From Aphanocapsa sp. GSE-SYN-MK-11-07L (GTDB taxonomy: Bacteria; Cyanobacteriota; Cyanobacteriia; Thermosynechococcales; Thermosynechococcaceae), in NCBI GenBank assembly GCA_019359715.1, contig JAHHGS010000139.1, positions 62,001 through 126,000 of the forward strand: 64,000 nucleotides of DNA, written 5' to 3'. The translations under genes were made by a program, and so were the position numbers. This document shows, in pieces, positions 26,652 through 35,186 of the stretch. How positions within the stretch are numbered: the first letter of the stretch is position 1; every line of letters starts with the position of its first letter. The notes below the pieces were generated by a model. It ran no database searches, was not told the origin of the DNA, and saw only the letters and a program-made list of their open reading frames with translations.

Positions 26652-26794
26652 TTACCGATCAGGAATGTGAAGAGCAAGAAGGCCAAAGAATAAACTTTTT
26701 AACAGGATCTATTCTCATTTGGTTTTAAGATGGGTAAGACTAACTTGACCTTGTTTTCGAGGTTACAGAACTTTGCCGCAACAAAAGGCCTGTC

Positions 26795-27940
26795 ATGAAT
26801 ACTAAAATTTTTCGCAATACTGCCTTTCACCTTCACCGCTGGCTGGGTTTGGTTGGTGGAGTTCTGCTTTGCATTGCTGGATTGACGGGTAGCATCCTGG
26901 TGTTTTGGCACGAAATTGATCAGGCGGTGCTAACCCAGCGGTTCGGTCAGATTGTGCCCACCCTCCAGCAGGTGGCGATGCCTGCGATCACCAATACTGT
27001 AAAAGCTGCCTACGCGGCTAAGGGTTTAACTCTTGCCAGTATTAGCCCTCCAGACCAGGCCAATCATCCCTATCTGGTCTGGCTACATGCTCCTAGCGAC
27101 CAGCACTGGCAAGTGTTTGTCAATCCCTACACGGGGCTGATAATGGGCGATCGCCAGTGGGAAACCAGTTGGGTCGGGATGATTTATGACCTGCACTACA
27201 AGCTGTTGGCAGGCGATACGGGTTTGCTAATCATGGGCATTGTTGCCCTCCTCACAGTCATGCTTAGCGTGACCGGAATTGTTCTCTGGCCAGGTTGGCG
27301 CAAACTGATCGCCGGGTTCAAGATCAAGTGGAAAAATGCCCATATCAAACGCACCAACTTTGACATTCACAAAGTAGCTGGAATTTTCACCGCTGTTTTT
27401 CTGGCTTTAATTGGGTTGACCGGGTTTGTCTGGAATGTCCCACAAGCCAATGTCGAAGCAGCAATCTATGGCTTGACCTTAACGCCTAAACCTGCGGAGC
27501 CTGTTTCTAAACCGATCGCCGGCCAGCCACCGCTACGCATTGCTGATTTGCTGCAACGGGCTGATGCGGCTGTTCCAAATGCCACCACCACCTACGTTTC
27601 GTTTCCTGAAAAATCAGAGGAACCCTTTCGGGTCGGTAAACGGCAAGCCCAAGAAAGCAATAAGTGGGGCAATACCTCGGTGGCGCTCGATCAGTTTACG
27701 GGTGAGGTGGTGCAGGTGAGCGATGGACTCAAGCCCTCCCGCGCTGAAGCAATTCTGAACCAGTTTGGGCCACTGCACTTTGGCACCTTTTGGGGCATTC
27801 CGTCCCGAATTTTGTATGTGTTTGTGGGACTTGCTCCGACAGTGCTAATGGTGACAGGTCTGGTGATGTGGTTGCATCGCCGCCGGGTCAAAAAGGGAGG
27901 ACAGCGCAAAGCAAAGGTGACGGCTGGGGTGAAGCACTAG
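26795..27940 (+). CDS. PepSY-associated transmembrane protein of an iron-uptake cassette
   Basis: A 381-residue membrane protein with four main hydrophobic segments (about 15-37, 140-165, 195-215, 345-365). The opening FHLHRWLGLVGGVLLCIAGLTGS and later NFDIHKVAGIFTAVFLALIGLTG are the paired His-containing helices of the PepSY_TM/PiuB family. A Gly-rich segment FWGIPSRILYVFVGL precedes the last helix. Members are found with siderophore receptors and are thought to help release iron by reduction; this is inference from context. It ends in a basic tail (RRRVKKGGQRKAK). The AraC gene begins 3 bases after the stop. Confidence 0.88.
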   Translation: MNTKIFRNTAFHLHRWLGLVGGVLLCIAGLTGSILVFWHEIDQAVLTQRFGQIVPTLQQVAMPAITNTVKAAYAAKGLTLASISPPDQANHPYLVWLHAPSDQHWQVFVNPYTGLIMGDRQWETSWVGMIYDLHYKLLAGDTGLLIMGIVALLTVMLSVTGIVLWPGWRKLIAGFKIKWKNAHIKRTNFDIHKVAGIFTAVFLALIGLTGFVWNVPQANVEAAIYGLTLTPKPAEPVSKPIAGQPPLRIADLLQRADAAVPNATTTYVSFPEKSEEPFRVGKRQAQESNKWGNTSVALDQFTGEVVQVSDGLKPSRAEAILNQFGPLHFGTFWGIPSRILYVFVGLAPTVLMVTGLVMWLHRRRVKKGGQRKAKVTAGVKH

Positions 27941-27943
27941 ATT

Positions 27944-28942
27944 ATGTCCATCACCCTCTCTCAACAAGCCTTCAGCGATTTATTTCAAGAACCAGCAATC
28001 CAGTCACACTACCCTGACCCGACTGATCAACTTGATGTCGTCTACAGCTATCCAACCTTGCTTGGGCAAGGCTACTGGCGAACGATTCAATTGCGAGCGG
28101 GATTAGAAGTCATGATTGGAGATTTGCGACTGCACGATCTGATGATCATCCTTGACCCTGAAGAACCCCAAGATTGGCTCAGCTATCACTTTCACTTTTC
28201 GGGAGATCATGCAGATGGCTACACAGCGGTTGAAGGCGGTAAGTTTAGCATCACCGGCATCGGTTTAGCGCCACAGCGAACATCGGACACACTGCCACAG
28301 CAGCCGTTTCTAGAAGTGATTGTCAATATGCAGCTAGAAACGTTTCGAGCTTTTGTCCAGGATCAGAATGGCGAACTGCCAACCGAAGTGCGATCGCTGA
28401 TCCGCCCGGTTGACCAACTCTATTACGCTCGGTCTGAAACCGCCACTTTAGCGATGCAAAGAACGGCACGGCAAATTTTGGGCTGCGCTTACCGGGGTGT
28501 TGCCAAGCGACTCTACCTGGAAGGAAAAGCTCTAGAACTGATAGGGTTGCTAGTTGCACAGGAAACTGAAATTCATGATGGCGACCCAAAATTTGCGGCA
28601 TTGAAGCCGGATGTCGTAGATCGGATTTATCAGGCGCGTCATCTGCTTCTGCAACGGCTAGAGAATCCACCCTCAATTATGGAACTCGCACAGTTGGTCG
28701 GCTTAAATAGCCGCACTTTAAAAGAAGGATTTCGGATCTGCTTTGGTCAGCCTGTATTTAGCTACCTACGGGACTATCGGCTTAGACAGGCACAACAGCT
28801 ATTGGAAAATCAGGAAATCCAGATTGCAGAAGTCGCTAGTTCAGTTGGGTTTGTCAATGGTAGCCACTTTGCCGAAGTATTTCGGAAAAAGTTTGGTGTA
28901 ACCCCAAAACGCTACCAGATGCAAACCAAAAAGTTCCTCTAG
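27944..28942 (+). CDS. AraC-family regulator (PchR-like) of siderophore uptake
   Basis: A 332-residue regulator. The C-terminal AraC DNA-binding domain (about 235-330) has two helix-turn-helix units: SIMELAQLVGLNSRTLKEGF and IAEVASSVGFVNGSHFAEVF, ending FGVTPKRYQ. The N-terminal part (about 20-200) resembles the ligand-binding region of PchR-type activators, which sense ferric siderophores and switch on the matching receptor. It lies 3 bases downstream of the PepSY gene and about 100 bases upstream of the receptor gene, the expected place for such a regulator. A direct repeat in front of the receptor gene is a candidate binding site. Confidence 0.9.
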   Translation: MSITLSQQAFSDLFQEPAIQSHYPDPTDQLDVVYSYPTLLGQGYWRTIQLRAGLEVMIGDLRLHDLMIILDPEEPQDWLSYHFHFSGDHADGYTAVEGGKFSITGIGLAPQRTSDTLPQQPFLEVIVNMQLETFRAFVQDQNGELPTEVRSLIRPVDQLYYARSETATLAMQRTARQILGCAYRGVAKRLYLEGKALELIGLLVAQETEIHDGDPKFAALKPDVVDRIYQARHLLLQRLENPPSIMELAQLVGLNSRTLKEGFRICFGQPVFSYLRDYRLRQAQQLLENQEIQIAEVASSVGFVNGSHFAEVFRKKFGVTPKRYQMQTKKFL

Positions 28943-28993
28943 CGTTAAAAAAAGTACCGCAAACCGTAAAAATCGCTTTCAGAAGCAGCCAGT

Positions 28994-29032
28994 AGCTTGG
29001 TAATCTTCTTAAGAAAGATTCTCAAGCTTGGT
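28994..29032. promoter_or_regulatory. Direct repeat AGCTTGGT ahead of receptor gene
   Basis: AGCTTGGT occurs at 28994-29001 and again at 29025-29032, 31 bases apart (about three helical turns). Between them is a near-palindrome built on AATCTT and AAGATT. AraC-type activators bind direct repeats, so this may be the site of the adjacent regulator. The second copy is only 8 bases before the receptor ATG, which is unusual for an activator site. Confidence 0.35.
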
Positions 29033-29039
29033 GTGAGTG

Positions 29040-31622
29040 ATGGCAATTTGGCAACGATTACTGGTGCTGACAACAGGCTTTTTTTCGATATTGAGAGTGT
29101 CAGCCGTTGCAGCAGAAGTCCCTCCAAATCTTTCCTTTTGCCAAGCAGAGGAGTGCTACCAGCAAGATCAGCTACAGCCTGTGAGGGAATCTCAAGTCGT
29201 GAGGCTACCCACCCTGCCAGAGGTAATAAGCCCCAAGGCTGCTACAACGGTGCAAGAGTGGATTGCTCAAATAGAAGCCACAACAGTGCAGGTAACTGAC
29301 ATTCAACTCAGCTCTACAGAAACAAGTCTGGAAATCCTTTTGGAAACCCAAGATGGCAAGTCTTTACAAATCGATGCCAGCAAATTTAGAACTGAGGGCA
29401 ACAGCCTAGTTGCGGACATTCCCAATGCGGTGTTGACGTTGCCCAATGCTCAAGCTTTCACCGCCGAAAATCCAACGCCAGATATTGCAACAGTGCAGGT
29501 GGTACAGCAGGATGCGAACACTATTCGAGTCAGCGTCACAGGAAAAAATACACTGCCCACGACAGAAGTAACCCTGCAAACAGGAGAACTGGCCTACAGC
29601 CTCAACCCGGCAGCGGACGAACCGGAGGAGGAAATCGTCGTGACTGGGCAGCAAGACACAGGCTATTTCGTCCCGGATACCAGCCTTGCCACCAGAACCG
29701 ATACGCCGCTGCGAGACATTCCCCAATCGATTCAAATTGTGCCTCAAGAAGTGCTGCGCGAACAGCAGGCTTACCGCTTAGATGATGCGCTCAGAAATGT
29801 TGCAGGCGTCACTCCAGAATTTTCGGCTGGTGCAGCCGTTTACTACAAAATTCGCGGATTTGGAGTATCGAATAATAATGTGCTCCGGGATGGTTTACCT
29901 GATCCTGGGGTTGGAGATTCGGTTGAGCTGGCTGGCGTGGAGCGAATTGAAGTCCTCAAAGGCCCCGCGTCCGTGCTGTTTGGCTTGGGTAATCCGGGCG
30001 GAAGCATCAACATCGTCACTAAACCTCCCTTGAGCGAACCTTTCTATGGAATTGATGCCACCGTCGGCAGCTATCGTTTCTACAGAGGTGCGGTTGATCT
30101 CTCTGGGCCATTAGATGACTCAAAAACGGCTCTATATCGTCTCAATGTCGCCTATCGAAACTCAGGAAGTTTTGTTGATTTTTATAATAGTCAAAGCTTC
30201 GGTCTATCTCCCGTCGTCAGTCTGGCGATTGGCCAAAAAACCAAGCTAACTTTAGGCGTAGACTACATCGAGTCTAGAGATGATGGGATCGGATTTGGTC
30301 TACCGACTGTAGGTACTATATTTGCAAACCCGAACGGTAAACTCCCCCGTAATCGCAACTTGACTGAACCGACCGATCAAATAGAGGGGACAACTGTAAG
30401 AGCTGGGTATAAACTAGAACATAAATTCAACGATTATTGGTCTTTGACCAATGCGTTTCGGTATGGTTTTCGGAGTTACTACGCTGAGCAAACCAGACCT
30501 GCAATTTTGGATGCCGATAACCGAACGATGAGTCGTACTTTCGAACTATATGACCAAAATTTCACGAATTACACTCTAACAACAAATGTTGTAGGTAGGT
30601 TTTCCACAGGCTCAATTCAGCATCAGCTTCTATTGGGAGTTGATTTGTATCGTTTTACACTCGCAACACCAAGATATGCGTCTGGCGATGCTGCATCCAT
30701 TGATATATTTAACCCTATTTACGGTCAACCAGCCGGGGCATTTACTTTTGAATCTAGCGATGTTTCAATAACAGACTCTCTAGGAATTTATCTTCAAGAT
30801 CAAATCTCGATCACAAAAAATGTAAAGCTGCTGTTAGGTGGGCGATTTGATGTTGTTGAGCAAAGAAATGAAGATTTCCTGACTGGTACGCAAAGTAGCC
30901 AGTCAGATAGTGCCTTCAGTCCTCGGATTGGCATTGTCTATCAGCCGATCCGCGCTATTTCGCTGTATGCCAGCTATATCAGTTCATTCACTCCCACCAG
31001 TGGCAGTAGTGCTAATCCAGAGACGGTCTTTGATCCTGAACGTGGGAATCAATATGAGGTTGGGGTAAAGGCGGATTTAAACGACCGAATTTTCGCAACG
31101 CTGGCTTTGTACGATTTAACCCGTACCAACGTTTTGGTCACAGATCCCGATGATCAAGATTTTCAAATCCAAACCGGTGAACAAAAAAGCCGGGGGATTG
31201 AACTGAGTTTGACGGGCGAAATTTTGCCAGGATGGAATATTCTGGCAGGCTATGCGTATACGAATGCCCGTATTAGCAAAGACACTACTTTTGATATTGG
31301 CAGCCGATTAGAAAATGTCCCAAACCATGCTTTTAATCTGTGGACAACCTACGAAATTCAAAAAGGTAATTTGAAGGGTTTAGGATTTGGTTTGGGTTTG
31401 TTTTTTGTGGGCGATCGGGCTGGAGATTTACCCAATACTTACGATGTCCCAAGTTATCTTAGAACTGATGCCACAGTTTTCTATAAGCGCGATAAATTTA
31501 GAATTGGACTCAACCTCGAAAACTTATTTGACGTAGAGTATTTTGAGTTTGGGTATTTTGGGAGTCGGGTTGAGTATGGGCAGCCTTTCAGCGTACAAGG
31601 AACAATTTCTTGGGAGTTTTGA
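29040..31622 (+). CDS. TonB-dependent siderophore receptor with N-terminal AMIN domain
   Basis: An outer-membrane receptor of 860 residues. The signal peptide covers about 1-25. A region at about 75-175 (IQLSSTETSLEILLET onward) is an AMIN-type domain, common in cyanobacterial receptors and probably binding the cell wall. EEEIVVTGQ marks the TonB box region. The plug (about 215-340) has DIPQSIQIVPQEVL, LRNVAGVTPEF and VERIEVLKGPASVLFGLGNPGG. The 22-strand barrel fills the rest and ends in Phe (TISWEF), as outer-membrane barrels do. ATG at 29040 is preferred over the GTG directly before it. It works with the PepSY protein and AraC regulator upstream. No TonB/ExbBD or siderophore synthesis genes are in the window. 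Confidence 0.94.
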   Translation: MAIWQRLLVLTTGFFSILRVSAVAAEVPPNLSFCQAEECYQQDQLQPVRESQVVRLPTLPEVISPKAATTVQEWIAQIEATTVQVTDIQLSSTETSLEILLETQDGKSLQIDASKFRTEGNSLVADIPNAVLTLPNAQAFTAENPTPDIATVQVVQQDANTIRVSVTGKNTLPTTEVTLQTGELAYSLNPAADEPEEEIVVTGQQDTGYFVPDTSLATRTDTPLRDIPQSIQIVPQEVLREQQAYRLDDALRNVAGVTPEFSAGAAVYYKIRGFGVSNNNVLRDGLPDPGVGDSVELAGVERIEVLKGPASVLFGLGNPGGSINIVTKPPLSEPFYGIDATVGSYRFYRGAVDLSGPLDDSKTALYRLNVAYRNSGSFVDFYNSQSFGLSPVVSLAIGQKTKLTLGVDYIESRDDGIGFGLPTVGTIFANPNGKLPRNRNLTEPTDQIEGTTVRAGYKLEHKFNDYWSLTNAFRYGFRSYYAEQTRPAILDADNRTMSRTFELYDQNFTNYTLTTNVVGRFSTGSIQHQLLLGVDLYRFTLATPRYASGDAASIDIFNPIYGQPAGAFTFESSDVSITDSLGIYLQDQISITKNVKLLLGGRFDVVEQRNEDFLTGTQSSQSDSAFSPRIGIVYQPIRAISLYASYISSFTPTSGSSANPETVFDPERGNQYEVGVKADLNDRIFATLALYDLTRTNVLVTDPDDQDFQIQTGEQKSRGIELSLTGEILPGWNILAGYAYTNARISKDTTFDIGSRLENVPNHAFNLWTTYEIQKGNLKGLGFGLGLFFVGDRAGDLPNTYDVPSYLRTDATVFYKRDKFRIGLNLENLFDVEYFEFGYFGSRVEYGQPFSVQGTISWEF

Positions 31623-31731
31623 TGTTTGTCTCGGATCATTCATCTACCGCTGATCGTTTTATGACTACTGTTAAACCCCTCCCTTGGTTCACTTAATCCA
31701 AAGCTTAGGGCGATCGCTTCCACGTCTATTG
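31623..31731. other. Start of a gene-poor stretch after the receptor gene
   Basis: From 31623 to 32144 there is no intact gene. This first part shows no recognisable structure; a WD40 relic (31732-31890), a short AT-rich part and a strong hairpin (32061-32099) fill the rest. Confidence 0.4.
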
Positions 31732-31890
31732 CTAGTTGGAATGCTTGCCTTGGTAGGGGCGATCGCTGTGCAAAATATGTAGGCACTCACTCGTCTGGAC
31801 ATCCCAAAACCGGATTGTTTGATCAGCGCTGCTGCTAACAAGCAGGCGATTGCTGGTCTAGGTGTCGGCGGACAGTTTGCCACCCTCAGC
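31732..31890 (-). pseudogene. Relic of a WD40-repeat protein C-terminus
   Basis: In one minus-strand frame the sequence reads, after an internal stop at 31858-31860, LLVSSSADQTIRFWDVQTSE and then CLHILHSDRPYQG, before a stop at 31732. This is the last blade of a WD40 propeller followed by the SDRPYEG-type tail that ends many cyanobacterial NACHT-WD40 and related STAND proteins. Upstream of the internal stop the frame (AEGGKLSAD) is still open but weak. No start codon, no other blades and no NTPase are present, so this is a gene remnant. Confidence 0.6.
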
Positions 31891-32060
31891 AGCATTAGTG
31901 GGTCGGCAGTTAGCAGTACAAACAGCTTACTAGCAAATGATTTTACAATTATTGCTTAAACCGATTCCAGTTTTTGCGCCTACCGCTTAGGTCGCATTTA
32001 AACTGATCACAAGAACTGAGCTGATTTTGAGAATTGCTCTCAAGCTTGGCAAGCAAAAAC

Positions 32061-32099
32061 AATTTGAGGGGTCTGGGCAGGGCCCAGACCCCTCAAATT
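32061..32099. terminator. Strong bidirectional hairpin between receptor and lipase genes
   Basis: AATTTGAGGGGTCTGGGC (32061-32078) pairs perfectly with its complement at 32082-32099 around a three-base loop: 18 pairs with a G+C-rich centre and A/T ends on both sides. It can act as a terminator for the lipase gene, whose stop is 46 bases away on the minus strand, and possibly for the more distant receptor gene. Confidence 0.75.
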
Positions 32100-32144
32100 A
32101 TCATAAATTTGGGACGGTCTGATGTTCAACATTTGCTGAAGCGC

Positions 32145-33761
32145 TTAATTTGGCTGGGGAACAAGCTTACTGCCACTGAGAATTTCTGAACCAACATTCA
32201 GGAAGTTATAGTGATTTTCTGCATTGACCGCATCGCCTAATCCAGATAGAACAGGATTGGACTGAGTAACACTTCCCAGCGTTAATTGGGCTGGTGAAGA
32301 TACCGGAGCAAACTGCTCCCAACTCACATTCTTGAGAAAGCCTGAACCTAAAATCTCCGTCGAGTTACCAAAATGTTGAGCTTCAGAACCTTGACTGCTG
32401 ACGCGCTGATCGCGAGGAAAGTTGATTAAATTGTCCGCGATCAGCGAATCATTACAAGCCCCAGCACTAACCCCCAGCTTGTTGAATCTGTCTAAGCTAA
32501 GTTTATCATCAGTCTCAGAACCGAGGTCTTCAATACAATATGGCCGAAAAATTTCAACATAAGGAAGAATAGGCTGTGACGTAGTTTGTAGATCAAACCT
32601 TCCATTCTTTCTAAGGATAGAATCCAAATCTTCCTTTGAATCATCAGGCTGCGTAAAACTTTTACCCTCTAGGAATTGTATAAACAGAATGTAAGCATAG
32701 CTGTGATCACGAGTTATCATCGAGCTCTTGCCATCACCTGGATTAGCAGTTGCTAGATTCACATAGACATCGACATGACCTACTTCTCTCTTGATTCCCC
32801 CAAGACGAAGATCAGTATGAAATGCTATGACTTTATGGGCTGCGGCAGGGCTTAATCCGCTAAACAGTTGCTTCTTGAAAATGACTCCATCTTCAAACAA
32901 TGGGCCTGCAGGATCGAGTCCAACAATTTGACTAATATGCTTGCGGTTATCAAAGAGACTATTGATTGCATAGCCTGCATAGCCTGCAACGTGAGCCCCT
33001 AAGCTGTGTCCAATCAGCTCCACATTGGCAGGATCGAGACCCTTATCCTTGATCCAGTGAGCTAACCTTAGTCCTGCATCTTGAGTTCCAGCTGCAGCCG
33101 TACCATATTCATCGGCAGAAAGATTAGATGGCCATTCATATGCAAGTACATTGGCAGTAGAATCCTTTTTGAGTAGAGCCGCCTGCATGTCTTTAATCCA
33201 AGGCTCGTTAATGGTATTTTGAAAACCATGAATTACGATATAAGTCTTGGCATCTTGGTTTATCGGACGTCGATCTAAAGATGAAACAAAAAACTTACTA
33301 TCAATTATTTCCTGTAGCCTTCCAGGCACACTACTAGGTCTGTCATCCGAAGGATCTTCGAAAGTAATTCTCTCAGAGTCACCAACGTCTTTCCCCTTTG
33401 CAGATGATTCTAGTGATCCCATTTCACCAGTAAAGTTAATCAGAGTGTCATTGACCAAATTTGAAGGGTATGCGGTTGATTTCATGTCCATACCCCGTAG
33501 CTTGCTAAAGCTGTCTAAGCTAAAGTTGCCGATCAGTTTATCGTATGCCTCAGAACCGCGACCATTGGCGTTGTTGAAAGTAGTCCCTTTATTCAGCGCG
33601 TCCTTCGGCTGAATTGTAGACACAGTTAATAGATCCTCACCGATCGCTTCGTGATGGAAAGAAAAACCATCGAACTGCTGAACAATTTTGATAGGTTTGG
33701 CGGGCTTACTGTCAATTCTCGACTCGTTGCTGAACTCATCAACTTCTTGAATAAATTCCAT
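32145..33761 (-). CDS. Pancreatic-type lipase with duplicated flanking modules
   Basis: A 538-residue protein. The central part (about 170-365) is an alpha/beta hydrolase of the pancreatic lipase family: TYIVIHGFQ (oxyanion region), nucleophile elbow ELIGHSLGAHVAGYAG with Ser253, GLDPAGPLF with Asp283, GHVDVYVN, and RDHSYAY with His353 as the third triad member. No signal peptide is seen. A segment before the domain (residues 68-110: GSEAYDKL, FSLDSFSKLRG, NDTLINF) is repeated after it (413-448: GSETDDKL, LSLDRFNKLGV, then NLINF). The family acts on lipid esters outside the cell in animals; the substrate here is unknown. AAAGGAG precedes the ATG. The nearby type I exporter could carry it out (inference). 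Confidence 0.85.
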   Translation of the reverse strand: MEFIQEVDEFSNESRIDSKPAKPIKIVQQFDGFSFHHEAIGEDLLTVSTIQPKDALNKGTTFNNANGRGSEAYDKLIGNFSLDSFSKLRGMDMKSTAYPSNLVNDTLINFTGEMGSLESSAKGKDVGDSERITFEDPSDDRPSSVPGRLQEIIDSKFFVSSLDRRPINQDAKTYIVIHGFQNTINEPWIKDMQAALLKKDSTANVLAYEWPSNLSADEYGTAAAGTQDAGLRLAHWIKDKGLDPANVELIGHSLGAHVAGYAGYAINSLFDNRKHISQIVGLDPAGPLFEDGVIFKKQLFSGLSPAAAHKVIAFHTDLRLGGIKREVGHVDVYVNLATANPGDGKSSMITRDHSYAYILFIQFLEGKSFTQPDDSKEDLDSILRKNGRFDLQTTSQPILPYVEIFRPYCIEDLGSETDDKLSLDRFNKLGVSAGACNDSLIADNLINFPRDQRVSSQGSEAQHFGNSTEILGSGFLKNVSWEQFAPVSSPAQLTLGSVTQSNPVLSGLGDAVNAENHYNFLNVGSEILSGSKLVPQPN

Positions 33762-33945
33762 TTCATTTCTCCTTTGAATTTCGATGTACTCAATCTACAA
33801 AGGAGATGTGACGTGAGTTTGCTAGTGGTATGTCATTGTTATGTCAGTTTTCTGGAGGTATAGCGAGAACTTGCAAACAGGCAATAGGAAAGGGTTTCAT
33901 GAAAGTTGCGATACGCTTTAACCATGTTATACCGCGCAATGCTCT

Positions 33946-33990
33946 TAGCGCTGCGAGGCTCATTTCAAAGAGATGAGCTTCGCAGCGCTA
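33946..33990. terminator. Hairpin between lipase and isomerase genes
   Basis: TAGCGCTGCGAGGCTCAT (33946-33963) pairs with ATGAGCTTCGCAGCGCTA (33973-33990), 18 pairs with one wobble and a nine-base loop. It lies just after the isomerase gene's stop on the minus strand, where a terminator is expected. The 264-base gap it stands in also holds the lipase promoter region, with the short direct repeat TATGTCA at about 33830-33845. Confidence 0.65.
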
Positions 33991-34025
33991 GTTTGAGATT
34001 AGTATGGATTGTTCGTCAACAAGTG

Positions 34026-34769
34026 TTACTGGACGCTAGCAACCAACTCAGGCTCCATTTCGACCTGCTGGACTTGCTGGTGCAGCCACTGCTCAAACAT
34101 CTCATCAATCAGGTGCGATCGCATCGAATCATCAAGCTGAGCCGGCATGAACTGCTCTAAGCGCAGAATCACTGTCCAATTTTCCAGCGGCATGGGTGCC
34201 CAAAGTTGCCCCGGCTGACTGACGGAAAGAACTTTGGCAATCACAGGATGGGGCTTACTCAAAGCAGTGGGGCCAATCACACCGCCCGTATTGGCTTCTA
34301 CGCCCTGAGAATACTGGCGAGCAATATCGGCAAAGGAGTCTTCCGCTTCTAAAATCCGAAAGTATAGCTCTTGAGCCAAGTTCTGATCATTTGTCCGAAT
34401 CAGAGAATAAATGACGCGATCCAGGTGCTGCTTGCGGCTAATAAAGTACGACTCGACCTTAGGGGCAAAGGTGACAACCTTAAACTTATTGATCAGCAAT
34501 AGGCGAACAGCGGCAACTTCTAGGTCGGCTGGGGCTATCCGCTGGTTTTTGCACCAAGCTAAGCGTTCAGCTTCCGTTTCTAACCGATGCTGTTGGTAAA
34601 AGGCGGCGACAGCACTGACTTTTTCGTCAGGACTACAGTCAAATTTAGCGATCGCTTGGTCAATGATTAATTGTTTAAATAGAGGGGTTAATAACTGATA
34701 GCGGCCCAATAGGGAAGGCAGAGATTCTAAGTCAACTTCAGTATCACCGACTTGAAACACTTTAGCCAT
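34026..34769 (-). CDS. SurA/PrsA-like peptidyl-prolyl isomerase (parvulin type)
   Basis: A 247-residue protein. An N-terminal helical region (about 1-110) with SLLGRYQLLTPLFKQLIIDQ and QHRLETEAERLAWC is followed by a parvulin-like domain (about 120-235). The latter contains LEAEDSFADIARQYSQGVEA, NTGGVIGPTALSKPHP and VLSVSQPGQLWAPMPLEN. No signal peptide is visible, so it should act in the cytoplasm. Such isomerases are commonly encoded beside HlyB/HlyD exporters in cyanobacteria and may keep the exported protein foldable; that role is inference. The longer frame starts with TTG at 34784, but ATG at 34769 fits the conserved MAKVFQVGD opening better. It is divergent from the ABC transporter gene. 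Confidence 0.85.
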   Translation of the reverse strand: MAKVFQVGDTEVDLESLPSLLGRYQLLTPLFKQLIIDQAIAKFDCSPDEKVSAVAAFYQQHRLETEAERLAWCKNQRIAPADLEVAAVRLLLINKFKVVTFAPKVESYFISRKQHLDRVIYSLIRTNDQNLAQELYFRILEAEDSFADIARQYSQGVEANTGGVIGPTALSKPHPVIAKVLSVSQPGQLWAPMPLENWTVILRLEQFMPAQLDDSMRSHLIDEMFEQWLHQQVQQVEMEPELVASVQ

Positions 34770-35186
34770 ATAGGTAAAACCCAATTATTGCCTAAGATTG
34801 ATCAAACACTAAGGTTAAGCTAAAAGGAATGCTGCTAGCTTTGCCTATACTGAGACAATAAACTTAATTAGGTTGGCAACTCAAGCGTAGAATCACGGAT
34901 CAATTAAGAATTTGATCACAGGCTTTTTGAGCAACATATGGCTAGGGGGTGAGATGAGTTCTGAGAATAATTGTTGCTTCGAGGCAGTTTCAGGCATTTC
35001 TTCTGACTGGCAACTAGAGTTAAGTTCTTTTCCTAGACTGAGTTTTATCGATGTTCCGTAATGCAAACACTTTCTAGCGTTGTTTTGCTTTACTTGTTCA
35101 AATGTTTATCATTTGCAATACTTCGCACTCATCCTTAGCCGCGTGGCATACTTAGCTTCAAATTCTGTAACTCGCACCTCTGTTCC
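34770..35186. other. Intergenic region between isomerase and exporter genes
   Basis: About 417 bases, A+T-rich in the left half, presumably with promoters in both directions. The only coding signal is a 35-codon plus-strand frame at 34954-35061, described separately. No hairpin or RNA family is recognised. Confidence 0.35.
34954..35061 (+). CDS. Possible 35-residue peptide upstream of the type I exporter
   Basis: An ATG at 34954, directly behind the purine run GGGGGTGAG, opens a frame of 35 residues (MSSENNCCFEAVSGISSDWQ at the start, ending FIDVP). It has a Cys pair at positions 7 and 8 and no double-glycine leader or hydrophobic core. Short frames occur by chance, and the spacing of the purine run to ATG is too close to be ideal, so support is weak. 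It is recorded because it stands on the same strand 125 bases ahead of an exporter gene. Confidence 0.2.
   Translation: MSSENNCCFEAVSGISSDWQLELSSFPRLSFIDVP

Noticed and set aside
31689-31895. Minus-strand frame of 68 codons after the receptor gene
   Set aside because: The alternative frame in the same place shows a WD40 blade and tail, so this frame is an accident of the relic.
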